A stretch of 64,000 nt of DNA from Plecoglossus altivelis (taxonomy: Eukaryota > Chordata > Actinopteri > Osmeriformes > Plecoglossidae): positions 6,542,601-6,606,600 of the forward strand of contig BROE01000017.1 of the NCBI GenBank assembly GCA_036571765.1, in the 5' to 3' direction. Under the pieces are notes generated by a model, which searched no databases, was not told the DNA's origin, and saw only the letters and a program-made list of their open reading frames with translations. Positions 56,758-64,000 of this stretch are shown in pieces. Position 1 is the first letter of the stretch. Each line of letters opens with the position of its first letter. The translations under genes and the position numbers were made by a program.

Positions 56758-59700
56758 AAGACAGGGGTAGCGAGAGACCCACCGGGTGAGAGCAGCCATC
56801 AGGTCGCTGTTCTTCAGACACTCGGCCAGGTTGACCACCACCGACTCCAGGGTCAGCAACACCTCCATCACGTAGCCCTGCAACACACACACACACACAC
56901 ACACACACATTATGACACTATGTATACTTTTCTGAAAGAGGATCCAGTTTTAATCAAATACATGACCGGTGTAATGGTCCTCGAGGTGACATCAGCAAGT
57001 AAAGGCACACAGACACACACACACACATACACACCTGGACCTCGTCCCCGTGTTCTCCCACCACTTCCACGAGGCGTGACAGCAGGTCAGACACAGCGTG
57101 AGCGTTGATTGGCTGCTTGAGCGCCCGGAACATCTGGAAGGAGCGTCCGGCGTAGTGACGGGAGGAGCTACAGAGAGCCGTCTGCAACGCCACGTCGCTC
57201 AACTGCTGCTCCAGGTGGAAGTCTAGAACGCAACAAACAACAATGTCAACAACAACGTCAGCAACAATGTCAACGACAACAACGTCAGCAACAATGTCAA
57301 CAACAACAATGTCAACAACAACAACAACAACGTCGACGACGACAGTAACAATGTCGACGACGTCATCGACGACTACTTCCAAGCGAGAGGAGTTGGCGTG
57401 AGAGATCTTAACCGTACGGGTCGACACCCGCAGCATTCGGTCACTGACTCGCAGGGAACGAGAGTCTTCCCGACAAGCCGCACCCTTAAAACCGACTCTC
57501 ATCGAAGGCCGGAATGCCGCCGCCCAGTTTCAGTCTAAACGTGGAGGTCAGGTGAGGTGGACGGACGACCTGCAGGCTCTCTCACCTGACTTTGACTCCT
57601 TGAAGACGGACACGACGTGTCGCAGGAAGTTGGCGAGCTGCTCGGAGCTCTTGCAGTTGGGGTTCTTGGGGGTGATGTCCTCGTGGATCCACAGGGGGCC
57701 GAACGCTCTGAGCAACGACAGCACAGTACTCCAGGCGCTGCGTTTACCACCACCAGCACCCCACACACAAGTTACACACATACACACTCACACACACACA
57801 CACACACAGGCATACACACACACTCACACACACGCATACACACACACACACACACCTACACAGGCATACACACACACACACACACAGGCATACACACACA
57901 CACACACACACACATACACACTCACAAACACACACTCACACACACAAACACTCACACACTCATACACACATACCCACAGGCATACACAAACGCACTCAGG
58001 CCTCGCTGGCAAGCAGGCAGGCTCCCATCCAAACTCACTGCGATACGTTTAGACCGACAAACCCCTACAAGCGGTCATTCTAGCGCTCACTTCCACATAG
58101 ACACACTTTGATTTCACACTGGTTTCAAGGCGTAAGAATGCGTGGGAGCGCACCTGGTGGTCAGGAACTCAATGAGCTTGTTGGTCTTGTCCTCCGCCTC
58201 GCTGGCCGTGTCGTCCAGGTCAGCCAGGTCATCGGGGGCGACCAGGGGCAGGTTCCCCACGCTCCCTGCTGTGCTGCCTCCGCCCAGGCTGACGGAGGAG
58301 GAGGTGGAGGAGGAGCTCAGGCCAGAGTCGGCTGCCGGAGACGCCTGCCACTCCCGCAGGAAGTCCGGCCCACCTGGGGGAGGAGCCGTGGTCATGTTAG
58401 AGCGGGAGGGCTTGTGTGTGTGTGTGTGTGTGGGCCTTGTGTATGTGTTTATATACATTTATATAATGTGTTAATGTATGTGTGTATATTTTTGCGTGTG
58501 TTTGTGTGTAATGATGTGTGTGTGTGTGTGATGTCGTGTGTGTGATGACGCGTGTGTGTGTGATGTGGTGTGTGTGTGTGTGATGTCGTGTGCGTACATG
58601 AGTGTGTGTGTGTGATGATGTGTGTGTGATGTTGTGTGTGTGTGATGTCGTGTGTGTGTGACGTTGTGTGCGTACATGAGTGTGTGTGCATGAGAGTGCG
58701 TGTGTGATGTCATGTGTGTGTGTGTGTGATGTTGCGTGCGTACATGAGTGTGTGTGTGTGATGTCGTGTGTGTGTGTGATGTTGTGTGCGTACACGAGTG
58801 CGTGTGTGTAGTACCTGACTGTTGGTATTCCGGCTGGTAGCTGGACTTGATGGTGAGGGTCTTGTTGTCACTGATCTCTCTGGTCAGTAGCAGCACAGAA
58901 GCAATGACCTGAGACACACACACACACACACACACCAGTATGAACACACCCTCTCCGCTAACTGACGGGTGACGAACAGAGCGGGGTCGCCCTCTGACCT
59001 GGAAGTTGTTGTTGCAGGAGAGGGCGATGAGCAGGTGAAGGAGGAGACGCTTGCTGTGCTCAAACACCTCGGGCCTGTAGTGGTCCAGACCTGAATATAC
59101 ACACACATGAATACAAACATGAATATATATGCACACACACACACACACACACAAATATACACACACACACATGAATATACACACACACACATACAGAATT
59201 ACACGTATACACACACACACATAAATATACACCTTTATTAGGTTCCATATATATGTTCCATATATGTTCCATGTTTGCACTTTCCTGCCACAGTCAATTC
59301 TGTGCTTGTATATCTTGCATAGCGAATAAAACGGATTCTGATTCTGACATATACGCACACAAACACACACATATAAATACACACACACACACATACACAC
59401 ACATAAATACACACACAAAACATTAGCACGCATATGTATATAAACACATGCACACGACCGCAAAGTAAACATGTACATTTTGTACATATTTGCGAGCACG
59501 TCTGTCGGCTTCAAACCCGCAGCATAATCAGATATGTGACATCTCTCCATTGTAAGGAAGCAAGTCTTCATTCAGCTGACATGACAGGTATGCGCACCAA
59601 TGTCAGATGTTATTAACCTGCAGAAAACCACTAGCCAGCAGGAATGCCCGCGTTTCATTCTCCGTGCATGCCTGTCATAGTCTGGCGGTGTCATGGAACT

Positions 59701-59822
59701 GTTAATAGTAGCCTACGTCAAACCCCATTAAAGGATGTTGATGCCGCTGTCTGGCTGAGGAGACAGAGCTGGATTGTAAGTGGGGAACATCGTACATAAC
59801 TTGACAGTGTGTGTGTGTGTGA

Positions 59823-59875
<53 letters not shown>

Positions 59876-62318
59876 TGTGTGTTTGTGTGCAGGGGGGTGT
59901 GGGGTGTCTGGGTGAGTTGTGCCATAGTCTGGGGTGGAGTAGCTTTGTTCCCGATGCTATCTATTTCTTTTCTGTGCGGTGTGTATGTGTGTGTGTATGT
60001 GTGTGTGTGGTGTGTGCGTGTGTCTGTGTGGTGTGTGTGTGGTGTGTCTGTGTGTGTGTGGTGTGTGTGTGGTGTGTGTGTGTGGTGTGTGTGTGGTGTG
60101 TGTGTGGTGTGTGTGTGGTGTGTGTGTATGGTGTGTCTGTGTGTGTATGGTGTGTGTATGGTGTGTGTGTGTGTATGGTGTGTGTGTGTGTGTATGGTGT
60201 GTGTGGTGTGTGTATGGTGTGTGTGTGTGTATGGTGTGTGTGTGTGAGCCCCTACCCAGAAAGAGAGCATGAAGCAGCAGAGGTAGATGCAGAGCCCAGT
60301 CTTCTCTCACGCTGTGGTCCACCACCATCTCCGTCATGAAGATCACCGCTATGTTACACCTGGGCACGCACGCACACACACACACACCATAACCACACAC
60401 ACACACACACCATAACCACACACACACACACACCATAACCACACACACACACACCATAACCACACACACACACACACACCATAACCACACACACACACAC
60501 ACACACACCATAACCACACACACACACACACCATAACCACACACACACACCATAACCGTGCCACACACACATTCAGGTCACAAGAAGGCTCTCCTCGAAG
60601 CCACAGGATTCAGCAATAGTTTCCAATCTCAGATGTGCAAACTCCCCAAACACACCTATATAAATAACTCTCATATACAGCAGATATTAATCAGTCGACT
60701 ACGCTTTACTTTAAACAGACAGCTTGTGGAATAAACCAAGAGCCAAATAGCAGTATATTAGCTTTGAGGACGTTTCAGGTATCAAGACATGATCCGCAGT
60801 CAAATGTTCGAACCACTTAGCTTAACCCAAACCCATATAAACAGTACATCAAAATCCCATCTTTATCTCCACTGTAATGGAGCGCAGGACCAAAAGGATA
60901 TCAAGGATGTGACAGGCTGGCATGTTTCCGTGGTGACAGGGAGGAGATAAGACTAGCATCACGCTTGTCTGATGATTTTCAGGTGTCGTGCAGCAAAGGC
61001 GCGATGTGTTGATGGTTATCTCTCACACATTCTCAGAGTTCTCCACATAGCGGCCAACTGGCTGGGTGAAGTGGCCTATCTATTCCTGCTTGTGACGGGT
61101 GTGTCTGTCTGTGTGTGTGCGTGTGTGTGTCTGTGTGTGTGTGTGTCTGTCTGTGTGTGTGTCTGTCTGTGTGTGTGGTGTGTGTGTGTCTGTCTGTGTG
61201 TGTGTGTGTGTGCACCTGTGTAGGGGTCCTCTAGGAGTGACTGTTTCCGGTAGGTAGTCCACCAGCGGAGCCCAACACCCTCCGTTAACGGGCATCGGTA
61301 ACGGCTGCGGCCGGTCAGTCTCCAGCACGTTCATCAGCCAACCAGCATAGGGCGGGAGGGGGTCGCCTGAGTGAATGGACCAATCAGGAGAGGGCGCAAT
61401 CACGATGAAACACAGATGAGACAAATACACAACAAAGTTTGATTGTAATCAGGCACAAAATTGAACAGCCTGTTTAACCATGTGCCTAGAAAGAAATCAT
61501 TCTGCCAGTTTGAACTCTTTAATCTCTTTTTAAATCTTCTCTTTATCTCATCAACCAATTCATCTCTAACATCGGGGGTCTGTTCCATGTAGCATGTTTA
61601 CAAAATAAATCAGGTTTAATCGTGAGTAAAGAGAGCCATAAAAGACTGGCTGATTTGGCGAACTCGTTTCAAAGAAACAGTATGGTTGGAAGGAAAAACA
61701 AGGGGGGGGGGGGTTTCAGGAACAGGTTTGTCCAGACTTCTTCCAGAACCTTCCAGAGTGAGAATGACAGTTGACGGTTAGCGGACATGGCACTCTAATG
61801 ATAAGGCAGAGCACAGGAGGCATCCCACCAATGTTTGGGAGGGTATCTGGCCATCTGCCTTCGTCAGGCACACAAACGCACGCTGACACGCCTAAACCAT
61901 TTGTGTCTAGTACAGTATGCAGGTTCAATAGTCTGCATGCACATGCTCACTGACACCTGATCCAGGTGTGTGTATGTGTGTGAGACAGAGAGAGTGTGTG
62001 TGTGTGAGAAAGAGTGTGTGTGTGTGTGTGTGTGTGAGAGTGTGTGCGAGAGAGAGAACCTCCTCATAAGAACCTCCAGAGCTATGAGTGTGTGTTTGTG
62101 TGTGAGAGAGGGAGTGTGTGTGTGTGAGTGTGTGTATGCATGTTTAAGTGTGTGTGTGTGAGTGTGTGTATGCATGTTTAAGTGTGTGTGTGTGTGTGTG
62201 AGATAATGTGTGTGCGAACTCACTCTTCTCGTCCTCATAGGAGCCTCCAGAGCTATGAGTGTGTGTTTGTGTGTGAGAGAGTGAGTGTGTGTGTGTGAGT
62301 GTGTGTATGAGTGTTTAA

Positions 62319-62354
<36 letters not shown>

Positions 62355-63594
62355 ATGTGTGTGCGAACTCACTCTTCTCATCCTCATAGGAGCCTCCAGA
62401 GCTGTTGCTGTAGCGAGACTCCAGCCTGTTGTGAGCGCGGGCCCTAGGGGACGAGTCACAGCCATCCAAATTAACACTTGTGTTCCGTGTTGCTGCACTG
62501 GCTTGTGATGCGTTGCTAAGATGTTAAGGAGCTGACTGACCTCTCCTCACTCTCTCGGGCAAACTTAGACTCGTCCGTCTCAGGGAAGGAATCCTGGCCC
62601 GCCACCACTGTGTTACTGCTGGACGTGGTGCCTACGTAGACACACACACGCGTGCACACGCACACGCATGCACACGCGCACACACACATACACGCATGCA
62701 CACACACACACATACACGCATGCACACGCACACACACACGAGAGGAGAAGAGAAGAAGAATTCACATAGACATCCAAGTTCGGCTGACCCAACACCTTTG
62801 CCTCTTTGACTGACACTTGGTTCCGGCCAATGGGGTGGCCTCGTCTCACCCGTGTGCACGGCAGAGGACTTGTTACTGGCTGCGAAGCGGTAGAAGGGCG
62901 GGTTGTCGCAGTGCAGCACCACGGGGTTGACGGGGTCGGTCTGCTGCAGCTCAAACAGCAGCTCCTCCATGGTCTGGATGGTGCTGTTACGACACAGGTA
63001 CACCACCACCTTCTTGATCTGGAGACACACACACGCAAACACACACACACACACACACACACACCCGCAGACATACACATACGCGCGCGCAGACATACAC
63101 ACACACACAGAAATTACAGCTAACCCTAATCACTTTTTAATAGTGGTATATGACTTGTACTGCATGTATGTGTGTGTGTTTGTAGTGAGTGTGTGCGTGT
63201 TTGTTGTGTGTGTGTGTTTGTAGAGAGTGCTTGTAGTGTGTGTGTTTGTAGTGTTTGTGCGCGAGGGTGTGCTTGTAGTGTGTGTGTTTTGTAGAGTGTG
63301 TGTTTGCAGTGTGTGTGTGTGTGTTTGTAGTGAGTGTGTGTGTGTGTTTGTAGTGAGTGTGTGTGTGTGTGTTTGTAGTGAGTGTGTGTGTGTGTTTGTA
63401 GTGAGTGTGTGTGTGTTTGTAGTGAGTGTGTGTGTGTGTGTCCTCACATAGGGCAGCAGGGTAGTGTCACTGCTGACTCCACACAGGCTGATGAGGAACT
63501 GCAGGGCAGTTCTCAGGTTGTTGAACCACTTCTCGTTGGACACCAACGCATTCCATGCGTTCTCCATCTCTGGGCCCGGAACCTCGTCTCCGTA
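45755..63594 (-). CDS. fry: Furry homolog (FRY), C-terminal 1631 residues
   Basis: Fry is a huge scaffold that binds microtubules and NDR kinases at spindle poles and in polarised cells. Thirty-four exons join in one frame: 63448-63594, 62850-63018, 62541-62631, 62373-62443, 61216-61366, 60256-60359, 58999-59090, 58815-58908, 58154-58373, 57586-57737, 57035-57222, 56783-56877, 56388-56595, 55789-56010, 55253-55451, 54174-54271, 53897-54067, 53540-53680, 52930-53109, 52506-52670, 52139-52213, 51840-52010, 51561-51569, 51046-51240, 50612-50749, 50203-50396, 49196-49400, 48317-48466, 47803-47901, 47423-47506, 46838-46855, 46519-46629, 46161-46390, 45755-46013 (TGA). Human FRY is about 3013 residues; the N-terminal half lies beyond 64000. 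The end (QTLLNVYF.HQTLGQTG ... YLPDSSASGTSL) and linkage to zar1l/pds5b support FRY over FRYL. The exon at 56388 has a GC donor. Confidence 0.96.
46838..46855 (-). CDS. fry: fry 18-nt microexon (QMESLA)
   Basis: A six-codon segment sits between a CTGTGTAG acceptor and a GTAAGT donor and keeps phase 0 with both neighbours (47423-47506 and 46519-46629). Its length and frame symmetry suggest an optional exon. It is supported by splice sites only. Confidence 0.6.
51561..51569 (-). CDS. fry: fry 9-nt microexon (ELQ)
   Basis: GAGCTCCAG lies between CCTCCTCAG and GTAAGC. It joins ...DVELEDGE to GESVDNFNWG in phase 0, consistent with a three-residue alternative insert. Confidence 0.65.
52219..52266. 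repeat. (GA)n microsatellite
   Basis: Pure GA run bordering the acceptor of the fry exon ending at 52213. On the coding strand it reads as a polypyrimidine tract. Confidence 0.9.
54320..55014. repeat. Long ACAGAGAGAC/ACAGAGAGAT tandem array in fry intron
   Basis: About 700 bp of near-perfect 10-bp units alternating between ...GAGAC and ...GAGAT, with higher-order 20- and 30-bp periodicity. Long Leu/Ser-rich frames on the minus strand are artefacts of the period being out of step with three. Confidence 0.95.
56140..56370. repeat. GAGAGACAGACAGGCA purine-rich array
   Basis: Degenerate units in the fry intron just beyond the GC donor of exon 56388-56595. Confidence 0.85.
57236..57360. repeat. 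CAACAACAATGTCAACAACG minisatellite
   Basis: Trinucleotide-based array adjoining the fry exon ending at 57222. The Val/Asp-rich minus-strand frame here is not coding. Confidence 0.85.
58415..58810. repeat. GTGTGTGATGTCGTGTGTG minisatellite
   Basis: GT-rich units with GATGTCGTGTGT and GCGTACATGAGTG variants, in the fry intron between 58373 and 58815. Confidence 0.9.
59247..59347 (+). mobile_element. LINE 3' end, third copy
   Basis: TTCCATGTTTGCACTTTCCT to CGGATTCTGATTCT matches the 3' UTR at 13075-13154 and 38050-38126. It is inserted in fry intron sequence, inside a CA-rich block, in antisense orientation to fry. Confidence 0.85.
59810..60250. repeat. (GA)n then GTGTGTGTGGT minisatellite
   Basis: 59820-59872 is (GA)n. 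59979-60248 consists of GTGTGTGGTGTG units leading directly to the donor of exon 60256-60359. Confidence 0.9.
60368..60560. repeat. CACACACACCATAAC minisatellite
   Basis: About ten units of (CA)n-CCATAAC directly upstream (minus-strand sense) of the fry exon 60256-60359. Confidence 0.9.
61965..62372. repeat. GT minisatellite that has captured part of a fry exon
   Basis: Units of GTGTGTTTGTGTGTGAGAGA...GTATGCATGTTTAAGTG each carry a degraded copy of the 3' part of fry exon 62373-62443. CTCCTCATAAGAACCTCCAGAGCT is at about 62060; a better one with its splice donor (GAACTCACTCTTCTCGTCCT and following) is at 62215-62256. The true exon follows at 62373. Confidence 0.8.
62637..62745. repeat. CA/CGCATGCACA microsatellite
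   Basis: CA-rich run with GCATGCA interruptions beside the fry exon ending at 62631. Confidence 0.9.
63150..63445. repeat. GTGTGTTTGTAGTGAGT minisatellite
   Basis: About fifteen 20-25-bp units leading to the donor of fry exon 63448-63594. Confidence 0.9.
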
Positions 63595-63614
63595 CTGGGC
63601 AGAAGAATGACATG

Positions 63615-64000
63615 TATTACACAAACTGTATACACACACAGTACACACACAGTACACACACACTGTATACACACACAGTACACACACACAAACTGTATAC
63701 GCTCACTGTATACACACACTGTATCCACACACAGTACACACACTGTACACACACACACCGTACACACACTGTACACACACAAACTGTATACGCTCACTGT
63801 ATACACGCACTGTACACACACACAAACTGTGTATACACACAAACTGTACACACAAACTGTACACACAAACTGTACACACACCCACTGTATACACACACTG
63901 TATAAACACACACTGTACACACACAGTATACACACACTGTACACACCCACTATATACACACACACACACACACTGTACACACACACAGCGTATTCACACC
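63615..64000. repeat. CACACACTGTATACA/CACAAACTGTACA minisatellite
   Basis: CA-rich units with GTATAC and GTACAC variants fill the right end of the window, in the fry intron upstream of exon 63448-63594. No exon is seen here. Confidence 0.9.

Noticed and set aside
45755..63594. fryl/zar1/pds5a/klb paralogous block
   Set aside because: The pds5 N-terminus is PDS5B type, zar is ZAR1L type and klotho is KL type, so the large scaffold is best called fry.

Overview
The window is vertebrate nuclear DNA, almost certainly from a ray-finned (teleost) fish. Genes have short GT-AG exons in long introns. Introns and spacers are packed with CA/GT, GA and other microsatellites. There is a fish-type tRNA-derived SINE, three 3' ends of one LINE family and a Tc1/mariner-like MITE. 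No species can be named from the sequence alone. The assembly is draft: two 500-N placeholder gaps (3075-3574, 20306-20805), one 271-N gap (38730-39000) and several places that look like uncollapsed or lost sequence.

Layout, left to right. 1-262: one arm of an inverted repeat. 708-2088: last three exons of klotho (kl, minus strand). 3575-3838: the other arm of the inverted repeat. 3753-20305: two tandem copies (about 10.7 kb apart) of a two-gene module. Each module has an HSPA12-like Hsp70-family ATPase on the minus strand and, divergent from it, a small coiled-coil protein ending in what looks like a Mieap (SPATA18-type) domain on the plus strand. Each hspa12-like gene has a compact promoter with a GAS-type site, an ISRE-type site and a TATA box. 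The spacer 9700-14430 holds a SINE, a LINE 3' end and a tRNA-like tandem repeat. 20821-36361: pds5b (minus), with its C-terminal exons lost in the gap. 36.4-41.2 kb: mostly noncoding, with a decayed N4BP2L-like kinase fragment. 41442-42818: zar1l (plus). 45755-63594: 34 C-terminal exons of fry (minus), which runs off the right edge.

The order fry - zar1l - n4bp2l remnant - pds5b - kl matches the human 13q13 block (FRY, ZAR1L, BRCA2, N4BP2L1/2, PDS5B, KL), but BRCA2 is not visible. Ancestral neighbours act in unrelated processes: cohesin regulation (Pds5b), microtubule/NDR-kinase scaffolding (Fry), maternal mRNA control (Zar1l) and FGF23 co-reception (Klotho). The hspa12-like/Mieap-like modules are the lineage-specific insertion and the most interesting content. 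Two copies, shared architecture and interferon-type promoter motifs suggest a small inducible gene cluster, possibly linking an atypical Hsp70 ATPase to a mitochondrial or stress function. That last step is inference.
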